Source: Firmicutes bacterium UBA6113 (lineage in GTDB: Bacteria > Bacillota > Clostridia > Tissierellales > Sedimentibacteraceae). Taken from it: DNA of 37,988 nt. The stretch covers positions 270 to 38,257 of the forward strand of contig DIWF01000011.1 in assembly GCA_002422545.1 (NCBI GenBank), in the 5' to 3' direction. Positions 15,920-23,571 of the stretch are shown here, in pieces (the stretch's first letter is position 1; each line of letters starts with the position of its first letter). The notes below the pieces were generated by a model. The model was not told the DNA's origin. It did no database searches and saw only the letters and a list, made by a program, of their open reading frames with translations. Both the position numbers and the translations under genes were made by a program.

Positions 15920-16170
15920 ATGCCCTAACCCTGTTTTTCCGACCGTAGGGAGAGAAAAACAGCGGTAGGTCAAACGCAACGATTATGATTTACCAAATTT
16001 CTTTGACCGTTAGGGAGAAAGAAATTGCAGGTAATTCAAACGCAATGAGTTCCATATTTGCATGAGCGAATGCGAATAAGCAAATATGTGAACGAAACTG
16101 TGGTTCCCATTTTATGCGACCGGAGGAAGCTGATAAAATGGTGAACGAGACTGCGCTATGCCCTAACCCT
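15919..16170. repeat. Array of four perfect 9-bp hairpins with conserved GACCG-AGGGAG loops, bounded by ATGCCCTAACCCTG repeats
   Basis: TATGCCCTAACCCTG occurs at 15919-15933 and again at 16157-16171. Between them lie four inverted repeats with different stems: 15931-15939/15954-15962, 15996-16004/16018-16026, 16053-16061/16080-16088 and 16107-16115/16133-16141, each 9 bp and perfect. Loops 1, 2 and 4 contain GACCGTAGGGAG, GACCGTTAGGGAG and GACCGGAGGAAG; loop 3 has GAGCGAATGCGAA. The linkers also repeat: TCAAACGCAAYGA after hairpins 1 and 2, and TGAACGARACTG after 3 and 4. There is no plausible ORF. Conserved loops with unlike but fully paired stems suggest that structure, not sequence, is maintained. 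The element is not one I can name. Confidence 0.7.
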
Positions 16171-16171
16171 G

Positions 16172-16239
16172 AAAAGTCTGTAAAGATATATATAATATAT
16201 TTTTACATCACAAAATAGAAATATTCTTAAAAACACCAG
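16172..16239. other. AT-rich spacer before the feo promoter
   Basis: No gene or strong hairpin is seen between the hairpin array and the feo promoter. Confidence 0.6.
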
Positions 16240-16268
16240 TTGACAATTCATAGGGGCAGTAATATAAT
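16240..16268 (+). promoter_or_regulatory. Promoter of the feo operon
   Basis: Consensus TTGACA (16240-16245), 17-bp spacer and TATAAT (16263-16268). Confidence 0.85.
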
Positions 16269-16282
16269 ACAATTAAAGTAAA

Positions 16283-16297
16283 TGATAATGATTATCA
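16283..16297 (+). promoter_or_regulatory. Fur box
   Basis: TGATAAT-G-ATTATCA is a perfect 7-1-7 inverted repeat, the Fur-binding form described for Bacillus. It lies just downstream of the expected transcription start, so Fur-Fe(II) would block feo transcription when iron is plentiful. Confidence 0.88.
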
Positions 16298-16328
16298 ATA
16301 TCGAATAATCATAAAAAGGAGAAATAAA

Positions 16329-16562
16329 ATGACGCTAGACAATATAAAGCCTGGTCAAGGCGGAGTAATTACAGCAATAGGCGGGCAGGGAGCATTAAGA
16401 AGAAGGCTGCTTGACATGGGATTGACTCCCAACACGCGTGTTCAGGTAAGAAAAGTTGCTCCAATGGGTGATCCCATAGAATTGTCTTTAAGAAGCTACG
16501 TTTTGACTATAAGAAAAGAAGAAGCATCGAAAATTGAACTGAAAGAGGTATTCAGCATATGA
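16329..16562 (+). CDS. feoA: Ferrous iron transport protein A
   Basis: A 77-residue SH3-like cytosolic protein that works with FeoB. It shows the family pattern LDNIKPGQGGVITAIGG, then LRRRLLDMGLTPNTRVQVRK and PMGDPIELSLRSYVLTIRK. AAAAGGAG lies upstream of the ATG. Its stop overlaps the feoB start by four bases. It is the first gene downstream of the Fur box. Confidence 0.94.
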   Translation: MTLDNIKPGQGGVITAIGGQGALRRRLLDMGLTPNTRVQVRKVAPMGDPIELSLRSYVLTIRKEEASKIELKEVFSI

Positions 16563-18577
16563 AATATGTATTTGCCCTAGCAGGAAATCAAAATTCGGGA
16601 AAAACAACACTGTATAACAATCTGACAGGAAGCAATCAACACGTTGGAAACTTTCCCGGGGTGACAATCGAAAAAAAAGAAGGGCAGATAAAAAAGAATA
16701 AGGATGCTTACCTGGTTGATTTGCCCGGAATCTACTCATTGTCTCCCTATACTATGGAGGAAGTTGTAACACGAGACTTTCTTCTCAAGGAACACCCTGA
16801 TTTAATACTTAATATAGTCGATGCAACAAACATAGAAAGAAACCTTTATTTGACACTGCAGCTGATGGAATTATCAATTCCCATGGTAATTGCTCTCAAC
16901 ATGATGGATGAGGTGAGAGCAAGCGGTAATTCAATAGATGTTAAAAAACTTTCCGACTATTTGGGAATTCCGATTGTTCCCATATCAGCCAGCAAAAATG
17001 AAGGAATTTCAGAACTCGTAGATGTGATCATGAAGACAGCTATGGAAAAGAAATCTCCAAAGAAACTTGATTTCTGCACTGGAGAAGTTCACAGGGCAAT
17101 TCATTCCATATCACATTTGATAGAGGAACAGGCTGAAAAATCCGGCTACCCCTTAAGATTTGCAGCAACAAAACTTGTTGAAGGGGACGAGCCCACAATG
17201 AAGGGACTTGCCATTTCGGAAAATCAGTTACACATAATAAGTCATGTGGTTGATGACATGGAAAAGGCTCTTGACACAGACAGAGAAGCAGCACTTGCAG
17301 ACATGAGATACACATATATAGAAAAAATCTGCAAGGATACCGTGATTAAAAAGCAGGAAACAAAAGAGCAGATTCGTTCTGAAAAAATAGACAGGATTCT
17401 AACCCACAAATATCTGGGCATACCAATATTCTTTAGCATAATGTTTTTGGTGTTCTGGTTAACATTCGGAGCCATAGGAGCACCACTGCAGGGATACCTG
17501 GAAGTAATCATTGGAGCATTCACAGAAATGGTTTCAGAGACAATGAATGCTGCACAGGTTAGTTCGTGGGTTCACTCACTTGTAATTGATGGTATATTTG
17601 CAGGAGTTGGAAGCGTGCTTTCATTCCTTCCTCTCATAGTCATATTGTTTTTCTTCCTCTCACTTCTGGAAGACAGCGGATACATGGCAAGAGTTGCATT
17701 TTTGATGGATAAAATGCTTAGAAAGATAGGATTATCCGGAAGAAGCTTTGTTCCAATGCTCATAGGTTTTGGCTGTAGCGTTCCTGCAATAATGGCCACA
17801 AGGACCCTTTCAAGCGAACGTGACCGCAAAATGACAATTGTGCTTACGCCATTCATGTCATGCAGCGCCAAGCTTCCTATTTACGGAATGATAACAATGG
17901 CATTTTTCCCTGAAAATGCAGCTTTGGTAATGATAGCTCTCTATATGACAGGAATCCTTACAGCTATTTTGTCAGGATTGCTTTTAAAAAGTACAATATT
18001 CAAAGGAGAACCTGTCCCATTTGTAATGGAACTTCCTGCATACAGAGTTCCTTCAAGAAAAAGTGTATTGGTACACATGTGGGAAAAAGGAAAGGATTTT
18101 ATACAAAGAGCATTTACAGTAATATTCCTGGGAACAATAATAATATGGTTCCTGCAGAGCTTCGACTGGTCATTGAACATGGTGGGCGACAGCACAATGA
18201 GCATTCTTGCTTCCATAGGAACTTTAATTTCTCCTTTGTTCATACCTTTGGGATTCAACGACTGGAGAGCTTCAACAGCTCTGATTACAGGCCTCACTGC
18301 AAAGGAAGCAGTTGTGAGCACACTGACAGTGCTTACGGGAGCCGGAACAGACATTCAGCTTTCGGCAATTTTAAACACTATGTTCACCCCTTTAAGCGCC
18401 TATGCATTTCTTACATTCACGCTTTTGTACATGCCGTGCATAGCTGCTTTTGCAGCGACAAAAAGGGAGTTAGGTTCAATGAAGTATGCAGTGTTAACTG
18501 CATTGTACCAGACACTGACTGCATTTGCAGCAGGAACGCTCGTTTACCAGATTGGCAGTTTGTTCATAGGAGGTTAA
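16559..18577 (+). CDS. feoB: Ferrous iron transport protein B
   Basis: A 672-residue membrane protein that takes up Fe(II). The N-terminal G domain has AGNQNSGKTTLYN (G1), VGNFPGVTIEKKEG (G2), DLPGIYSLSPY (G3), NMMDE (G4) and SASKNEG (G5). A helical linker follows to about residue 275. The membrane part has two gate-like motifs, one of them GFGCSVPAIMATRTL with the conserved cysteine. The gene is full length, coupled to feoA by an ATGA overlap and followed after one base by a small Cys-rich gene. Confidence 0.95.
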   Translation: MKYVFALAGNQNSGKTTLYNNLTGSNQHVGNFPGVTIEKKEGQIKKNKDAYLVDLPGIYSLSPYTMEEVVTRDFLLKEHPDLILNIVDATNIERNLYLTLQLMELSIPMVIALNMMDEVRASGNSIDVKKLSDYLGIPIVPISASKNEGISELVDVIMKTAMEKKSPKKLDFCTGEVHRAIHSISHLIEEQAEKSGYPLRFAATKLVEGDEPTMKGLAISENQLHIISHVVDDMEKALDTDREAALADMRYTYIEKICKDTVIKKQETKEQIRSEKIDRILTHKYLGIPIFFSIMFLVFWLTFGAIGAPLQGYLEVIIGAFTEMVSETMNAAQVSSWVHSLVIDGIFAGVGSVLSFLPLIVILFFFLSLLEDSGYMARVAFLMDKMLRKIGLSGRSFVPMLIGFGCSVPAIMATRTLSSERDRKMTIVLTPFMSCSAKLPIYGMITMAFFPENAALVMIALYMTGILTAILSGLLLKSTIFKGEPVPFVMELPAYRVPSRKSVLVHMWEKGKDFIQRAFTVIFLGTIIIWFLQSFDWSLNMVGDSTMSILASIGTLISPLFIPLGFNDWRASTALITGLTAKEAVVSTLTVLTGAGTDIQLSAILNTMFTPLSAYAFLTFTLLYMPCIAAFAATKRELGSMKYAVLTALYQTLTAFAAGTLVYQIGSLFIGG

Positions 18578-18578
18578 T

Positions 18579-18725
18579 ATGAATGGTGCAGATTTAGCAA
18601 TAGTAGTAACAATAGCAGCAATAGCTGCATTTGTAATAGTATACATGAGAAAACAAAAGAAAAACGGCGCTGGCTGTTCCGGTTGTTCCGGATGCAGCAA
18701 GAGCTGTTCATCAAGGCAACAGTAA
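18579..18725 (+). CDS. FeoB-associated Cys-rich membrane protein (48 aa)
   Basis: Translating from the ATG at 18579 gives a 48-residue protein with one N-terminal membrane helix (ADLAIVVTIAAIAAFVIVYM), a basic stop-transfer (RKQKK) and a Cys-rich tail, CSGCSGCSKSC. This matches the small FeoB-associated Cys-rich proteins of Firmicutes. Its ribosome binding site (GGAGG) lies in the last codons of feoB, so translation is coupled. The cysteines may bind iron near the FeoB exit, but the role is not proven. Confidence 0.85.
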   Translation: MNGADLAIVVTIAAIAAFVIVYMRKQKKNGAGCSGCSGCSKSCSSRQQ

Positions 18726-18751
18726 CTTATTGCTGAGAAATCATATAGTCG

Positions 18752-18779
18752 ACCGCTGAAGAAAATCAGCGGTTTTTTT
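18752..18779 (+). terminator. Terminator of the feo operon
   Basis: ACCGCTGA-AGAAAA-TCAGCGGT followed by seven Ts. Confidence 0.92.
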
Positions 18780-18842
18780 ATACACAAAAATATACGTTAA
18801 GAATATATATAAATATATAAAAATTTTAATTTGAGGTGCAAT

Positions 18843-19436
18843 ATGGATGATTTTATGATATATAATCAAAGATTTTGGCCTGACAGCGGCAATGTTGTAA
18901 GAGCAGAAAATGCTGTAATTGAAAACATAAGCATGGATAACAGAACAGGATTTGTAACAATATCCTACAGAACGTTGGATAATTACTGCATGAATCCTGA
19001 GGAGGTTGTAGTATTGGCAGTTGACAGGGATACGGTAATAAGGGATGCATTTGGTCAGCCTATGTCCTTCAGAGATTTGAGGCAGGGAATGATAGTGGAT
19101 GCAGAGTTTTCGGCGATGATGACAAGAAGCATGCCTCCCCAGTCAAGAGCATACAGAATAACAGTTGTAAACAACATGGAAGAAACTTACATTACAGAAG
19201 GAAGAGTTCTTGATGTTGATTTAATTAACAGATTTTTGTACACCGGAAATCCCAACGACATATACAGCCAGATCAGATTTGCGATCACTGATTCCACTGT
19301 AATCATGGACAGAAGGGGAAGGCAGATAAGGCTGAGTGATTTGAGACCAGGTGATTTCGTGAGAGTGGAGCATGCGATTTTCATGACCATGAGCATACCG
19401 CCTCAAACTACGGCTTATGAAGTGAGGGTATTATAA
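18843..19436 (+). CDS. Unknown protein with an internally duplicated domain (197 aa)
   Basis: I do not recognise this protein. Two halves of about 85-95 residues repeat each other. In the first, AVDRDTVIRDAFGQPMSFRDLRQGMIVDAEFSAMMTRSMPPQSRAYRI, and in the second, AITDSTVIMDRRGRQIRLSDLRPGDFVRVEHAIFMTMSIPPQTTAYEV, share the pattern DxTVIxDxxGxxxxxxDLRxGxxVxxExxxxMTxSxPPQxxAYxxxV (listed here as spaced patterns, each half being longer than shown). No signal peptide or membrane helix is seen; the fold is probably all beta. GAGGTG lies before the ATG at 18843. Confidence 0.75.
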   Translation: MDDFMIYNQRFWPDSGNVVRAENAVIENISMDNRTGFVTISYRTLDNYCMNPEEVVVLAVDRDTVIRDAFGQPMSFRDLRQGMIVDAEFSAMMTRSMPPQSRAYRITVVNNMEETYITEGRVLDVDLINRFLYTGNPNDIYSQIRFAITDSTVIMDRRGRQIRLSDLRPGDFVRVEHAIFMTMSIPPQTTAYEVRVL

Positions 19437-19460
19437 TATTTGACTAAAAGATATAAAATA

Positions 19461-19484
19461 AAAAGACCGCATGCGGTCTTTTCT
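19461..19484. terminator. Bidirectional terminator between converging genes
   Basis: A perfect 22-bp palindrome (19461-19482) with core GACCGCATGCGGTC and A/T runs at both sides. Confidence 0.88.
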
Positions 19485-19489
19485 TGTAA

Positions 19490-22003
19490 CTATATAAATA
19501 AGTTTACGTTAGATTCCTCAGCATCACCAAGGTATGTTCCTACACCTGCGAATTCAACGCCGTCAATTAACTCTTCCTTTGTGATTCCCATTACATCCAT
19601 TGACATAGTGCATGCAATCATTTTAACTCCGTTTTCCATTGCCTTTTTAACTAGGTCTTCCAGCGAATCAATGTTTTTGTCCTTCATTACCTTGCGCATC
19701 ATCGCTGTTCCCATTCCGCCCATGTTCATTTTGGAAAGTTTCAGCTTGCTTACGCCTTGAGGCATCATCATTCCGAACATTGCATCAATAAGAGGTTTTT
19801 TGACGTTTTGTTTTTCTGTTTTTCTGAGAACATTCAATCCCCAGAATGTGAAAAACATTGTAACAGGTCTTCCCATGGCTGCTGCACCGTTGGCAATTAC
19901 AAATGATGCCAGAACCTTATCCATGTCTCCGCTAAAAACTACTATTGTTTTTCCGTCATTGGCAGAAACAGGAACTTGATTAGTGCTTGCTGCTACGGCA
20001 GTTGCAGCAGGAGCATTGTTAATTCCCTTCTGAAGAGTAACAACATTGAGTTTTCCCTTCTTTTCAACACCAAGAAGAGTGTTGCCTGTTCTGCGGCACC
20101 ATGTTTCCACGTCTCTTGCAAAACCGGAGTCTGTTGCTGAAACCTCTATAATATCTCCGTCTTCAACTTTCTTCATTGTTTCATAGACCTTCATTATAGG
20201 TCCCGGGCACTGAAGTCCGCTGCAGTCAACCTGGATAGATGCTTTAGCTTTTGGTGCTGCAGCGTTGTTAAAATTTACTTTTACTTCTTCCTGTGCTGAA
20301 GGTGGGGTAATCATTCTGTTTTCTGTTTTGTTGAAGAAATTGTAGTACACCTGTTTGTAGAAATTAGTTCCTGCAGGGTATACAGTCACATTCTTAAATC
20401 CGTTTTCCATCAATGTTCTTGCTGCATTGTATGAACGAACTCCGACTGCACAGAACACTATTATTTTGTCATCCTTGTTTAGCTCATTTAATCTTTTTCT
20501 AAGCTGTCCAAGAGAAATATTTACAGAGTTTGGAATTTCTAGAACCATCAGTTCAGCTTCTTCACGGACATCAAGGATTGTAACGTCATTTTTAACTTCA
20601 GGATTGATGTCATTCCATTTTGATAATTTCACTTTGTTTTGAATTATATTTTCAGCTACAAATCCAAGCATGTTTACAGGGTCTTTTGCTGAAGAATATG
20701 GAGGAGCATATGCCAGTTCAAGTTCCTTGAGGTCGTAAATGCTTCCGCCCAAACGGATTGTTGTTGCGATTGTATCAATTCTCTTATCAACTCCGTCTTC
20801 GCCCACTATCTGTGCTCCGTAGATTTTCTTGCCATCGGCAGAGAACACAAGCTTCAAAATCATTTCGGAAGCTTCAGGATAGTAACCAGCATGTGATTTC
20901 TGGGAAATTATAGCTGTAAGGTAGTCCTTGCCTTCAATCATGCCCATTTTTAATAATGTTTTTTCATTTGCACCTGTTGAAGCAACTGTAACATCAAATA
21001 CCTTTGCAACAGATGTTCCCTGAGTTCCTTTGTATTCTTCGTTAGCACCGTAAATGTTGTTGGCACAAATTCTTCCTTGTTTGTTTGCTGGTCCTGCGAG
21101 AGCAATCATGGCTCTTCCCTTGTTTATATATTCTTCAACCTCTATAACATCCCCAAGAGCGTAAATGTTCGAATCTGAAGTTTTTAGGTACTTATCAACT
21201 ACAATTGCGCCTCTCTGGTTCATTTCAAGGCCTGCATCCTTGGCAAGCTGTCCGTTTGGACGTACGCCTATGGATAAAATGACCATGTCTGCTTCAAGAG
21301 TTCTTCCGCTTGCCAAAGTTATTGTAACTTTTCCGCTTTCGCTGTTGAATTTTGAAACACCGTCTCCAAGAATAAGATTAACCTTGTTTGCAACCATGTT
21401 GTTTTGAACAAGCTGTGCCATTTCATAATCAACAGGAGCCATTACCTGGTCCATTGCTTCTGCTACAGTAACTTCAAGACCTGCTGCATGGAGGTTTTCA
21501 GCAACTTCAAGTCCTATGAATCCTCCTCCAATAACAACTGCATTTTTAGGCTGTCTTTCGCTGATGAATTTTTTGATTTCATCAGTGTCCGGAACTGTCC
21601 AAAGGGTGAATATTCCAGGAGAGTTTATTCCTTCAATAGGCGGTTTAAGCGGTGAAGAACCAGTTGATATTACCAGAGTGTCATAGCTTTCTTCATATAC
21701 TTCACCTGTTTTTACTTTTTTAATCTGAACTTTCTTGTTTTCTTTATCTATGGATATAACTTCAGAATCTATTCTTACATCAACATTGTATTTTTTTGAC
21801 ATGGCTTCCGGAGTTGTTACCAAGAGAGAGTCTCTTTCCTTAATAACATTTCCTATATGATAAGGAAGTCCGCAGTTAGCGTATGAAATGTATGACCCCC
21901 TTTCAAACATTATTATTTGTGAAGTTTCGTCAAGTCTTCTAAGTCTTGCAGCTGTAGAGGCTCCGCCTGCAACGCCGCCGATAATAACTATTTTTTTACT
22001 CAT
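19490..22003 (-). CDS. CoA-disulfide reductase/rhodanese/TusA/DsrE fusion protein (837 aa)
   Basis: A four-domain cytosolic sulfur enzyme. Residues 1-450 are an FAD/NAD(P)H pyridine nucleotide-disulfide oxidoreductase: IIGGVAGGASTAARLRR binds FAD, and SYANCGLPYHIG holds the single active Cys44 of CoA-disulfide reductases. Residues 465-560 are a rhodanese domain with the active loop CAVGVRS (Cys518). Residues 590-660 are a TusA domain with CPGP (Cys599). Residues 685-837 are DsrE/DsrF-like with a cysteine in MIACTMSMD. Related proteins reduce CoA persulfides, polysulfide or sulfur with NAD(P)H; the fusion would pass sulfane sulfur between its own domains. AGGAGG precedes the ATG. It is 16 bp downstream of an ArsR-type regulator gene in one operon. 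Confidence 0.9.
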   Translation of the reverse strand: MSKKIVIIGGVAGGASTAARLRRLDETSQIIMFERGSYISYANCGLPYHIGNVIKERDSLLVTTPEAMSKKYNVDVRIDSEVISIDKENKKVQIKKVKTGEVYEESYDTLVISTGSSPLKPPIEGINSPGIFTLWTVPDTDEIKKFISERQPKNAVVIGGGFIGLEVAENLHAAGLEVTVAEAMDQVMAPVDYEMAQLVQNNMVANKVNLILGDGVSKFNSESGKVTITLASGRTLEADMVILSIGVRPNGQLAKDAGLEMNQRGAIVVDKYLKTSDSNIYALGDVIEVEEYINKGRAMIALAGPANKQGRICANNIYGANEEYKGTQGTSVAKVFDVTVASTGANEKTLLKMGMIEGKDYLTAIISQKSHAGYYPEASEMILKLVFSADGKKIYGAQIVGEDGVDKRIDTIATTIRLGGSIYDLKELELAYAPPYSSAKDPVNMLGFVAENIIQNKVKLSKWNDINPEVKNDVTILDVREEAELMVLEIPNSVNISLGQLRKRLNELNKDDKIIVFCAVGVRSYNAARTLMENGFKNVTVYPAGTNFYKQVYYNFFNKTENRMITPPSAQEEVKVNFNNAAAPKAKASIQVDCSGLQCPGPIMKVYETMKKVEDGDIIEVSATDSGFARDVETWCRRTGNTLLGVEKKGKLNVVTLQKGINNAPAATAVAASTNQVPVSANDGKTIVVFSGDMDKVLASFVIANGAAAMGRPVTMFFTFWGLNVLRKTEKQNVKKPLIDAMFGMMMPQGVSKLKLSKMNMGGMGTAMMRKVMKDKNIDSLEDLVKKAMENGVKMIACTMSMDVMGITKEELIDGVEFAGVGTYLGDAEESNVNLFI

Positions 22004-22019
22004 TATTTCCTCCTATTTT

Positions 22020-22316
22020 TTATTGCAGAATTTCTTCAACAATATGTTTTACTTCTTTATTTTTGATTTTATAAATTATTTCTGTGCCGTTCCTGTCTGC
22101 AGACACAATACCTGCAGATTTTAGTTTTGCAAGGTGCTGTGATACTGTGGGCTGCGGAACGTCGATGCAGCACTGAATTTCAGTCACATTGCTTTTTTCT
22201 TCCTTTATGAGCATTGCCAAAATACAAAGCCGTACAGGATGTGCAATAGTCTTGAACATCTCTGCCTTTTCAGCCAGAAGATGCTTTGTTTTTTCTTTGT
22301 CATTAAAGTCTATCAT
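22020..22316 (-). CDS. ArsR/SmtB-family transcriptional regulator
   Basis: A 98-residue winged-helix repressor. FKTIAHPVRLCILAMLI and the recognition region PQPTVSQHLAKLKSAGIVSADR are typical of ArsR. A vicinal pair, EIQCCIDVPQ, sits just ahead of the recognition helix, close to where ArsR-type sensors have their ELCVCDL cysteines. It could sense a metal(loid) or, given the neighbour, a reactive sulfur species. It is cotranscribed with the sulfur fusion enzyme from a promoter containing an inverted repeat. Confidence 0.9.
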   Translation of the reverse strand: MIDFNDKEKTKHLLAEKAEMFKTIAHPVRLCILAMLIKEEKSNVTEIQCCIDVPQPTVSQHLAKLKSAGIVSADRNGTEIIYKIKNKEVKHIVEEILQ

Positions 22317-22330
22317 GATCTACCTCGTAA

Positions 22331-22375
22331 ATATTCTTATATTAGTATATTAGCATATTTGAATATAATGTCAAG
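22331..22375 (-). promoter_or_regulatory. Promoter and putative operator of the arsR-sulfur enzyme operon
   Basis: On the minus strand a TTGACA -35 (ending near 22370) is followed after about 16 bp by TAATAT. An inverted repeat ATATTC (22331-22336)/GAATAT (22361-22366) brackets AT-rich ATTAGTATATTAGCATAT; the geometry suits an ArsR-family operator and would give autorepression. Confidence 0.5.
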
Positions 22376-22479
22376 AGGAAATGTAAAAAAATAAACAATA
22401 TTTTTTGATTGTGGAATATCCAAGTGTTTTATGCTAAAATAAATCAACAATGATATTATGATGAATGGAGCTGAAATAT

Positions 22480-22956
22480 ATGAAGGAAATTTATCTGGCC
22501 GGCGGATGTTTTTGGGGACTGCAGGCCTACATGGATTTAAGGAATGGCATAGTGGAAACTGTGGTTGGATATGCAAACGGCAACACAGAAAACCCAACTT
22601 ACCAACAGGTTTGCACCAATACAACAGGGTATGCTGAGATAGTTCATATTAAATATGATGAGAATATAATCACACTTGAAAAAATACTTCAGGACTTCTG
22701 GAAAGTTATAGACCCCACCCTCATGAACAGACAGGGAGGAGATGTAGGAACTCAGTACAGGACAGGAATATATTACACAAATGACGAAGATTTAACAACT
22801 ATAAACAAGTTTATGGACCAGGAACGAAAAAAATACAATAAACCCATAGTTACAGAATTAGAAACTCTTAAGAATTTTTATCCTGCAGAGGAATACCATC
22901 AGAAATATCTTGAAAAAAATCCAAACGGATATTGCCACATAGACCTGACACTGTAG
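22480..22956 (+). CDS. msrA: Peptide-methionine (S)-S-oxide reductase
   Basis: Repairs methionine-S-sulfoxide in proteins. The 158-residue protein has the active-site YLAGGCFWGLQ (Cys10), VVGYANG, the GYAE motif, DPTLMNRQGGDVGTQYRTGI and FYPAEEYHQKYLEKNP. A cysteine near the C-terminus (NGYCHIDL) may resolve the disulfide. The ATG at 22480 is preferred, with TGGAG upstream; an ATG at 22465 overlaps that site. The next gene begins 8 bases after the stop, so they are probably cotranscribed. Confidence 0.93.
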   Translation: MKEIYLAGGCFWGLQAYMDLRNGIVETVVGYANGNTENPTYQQVCTNTTGYAEIVHIKYDENIITLEKILQDFWKVIDPTLMNRQGGDVGTQYRTGIYYTNDEDLTTINKFMDQERKKYNKPIVTELETLKNFYPAEEYHQKYLEKNPNGYCHIDLTL

Positions 22957-22964
22957 AGGCATTT

Positions 22965-23546
22965 ATGTATTCAATGGATGAGCTTAAAAAATTCACATCA
23001 AAGTGTCGAAAGTGTAGGCTGGCAGAAACAAGGACAACTGTAGTTTTCGGTGAAGGAAACGAACATGCAGACATAATGTTTGTGGGGGAGGGCCCCGGAT
23101 ACAACGAGGATGTGCAAGGAAGGCCCTTTGTAGGAAAAGCAGGTCAGCTGCTTGATAAAATGATTGGAGCAATAAATTTAAAGCGTTCGGATGTATATAT
23201 TGCAAATGTTGTAAAATGCAGACCTCCGGAAAACAGAAATCCCATGGACGATGAAGCAGAATTATGCATTGATTATTTAAGGTGGCAGGTAAAACTCATC
23301 CGTCCTAAAATAATTGTGTGCTTGGGGGCTGTGTCTGCCAAGAAGCTCATTGATCCTAATTTAAGCATAAGCAGGCAAAGAGGAATATTTGTAAAAAAAG
23401 GAGATATTTTTTTCATGCCTACATACCATCCTTCATACCTCTTGAGAAACGAATCAGCCAAAAAGGATGCCTGGGAAGACTTCAAGACAATTGCAGCAAA
23501 GCTTACAGAACTAAAAAATGAACAAAACAAAACAACCAGCCTGTAG
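22965..23546 (+). CDS. Uracil-DNA glycosylase, family 4 (Fe-S type)
   Basis: Removes uracil from DNA. The 193-residue protein shows the family-4 order: cysteines at about 14 and 17 (SKCRKCRLAETR), GEGPGYNEDVQGRPFVGKAG, then VVKCRPPENRNPM (Cys85) and Cys101, which together would hold a [4Fe-4S] cluster, and the C-terminal PTYHPSYLLRN. The ATG at 22965 follows AGAGG by five bases; the longer frame from 22932 lies inside msrA. Its last codons form the left arm of a terminator. Confidence 0.93.
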   Translation: MYSMDELKKFTSKCRKCRLAETRTTVVFGEGNEHADIMFVGEGPGYNEDVQGRPFVGKAGQLLDKMIGAINLKRSDVYIANVVKCRPPENRNPMDDEAELCIDYLRWQVKLIRPKIIVCLGAVSAKKLIDPNLSISRQRGIFVKKGDIFFMPTYHPSYLLRNESAKKDAWEDFKTIAAKLTELKNEQNKTTSL

Positions 23547-23556
23547 CTGGTTGTAT
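23527..23556 (+). terminator. Terminator overlapping the end of the glycosylase gene
   Basis: ACAACCAGC-CTGTA-GCTGGTTGT with a T-rich tail (ATTTATTTC); it includes the stop codon. Confidence 0.8.
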
Positions 23557-23571
23557 TTATTTCACTTATTC

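Noticed and set aside
16172..16328. CRISPR-like array near the hairpin repeats
   Set aside because: The repeats are not of uniform length, spacers are absent and no cas genes are in the window.
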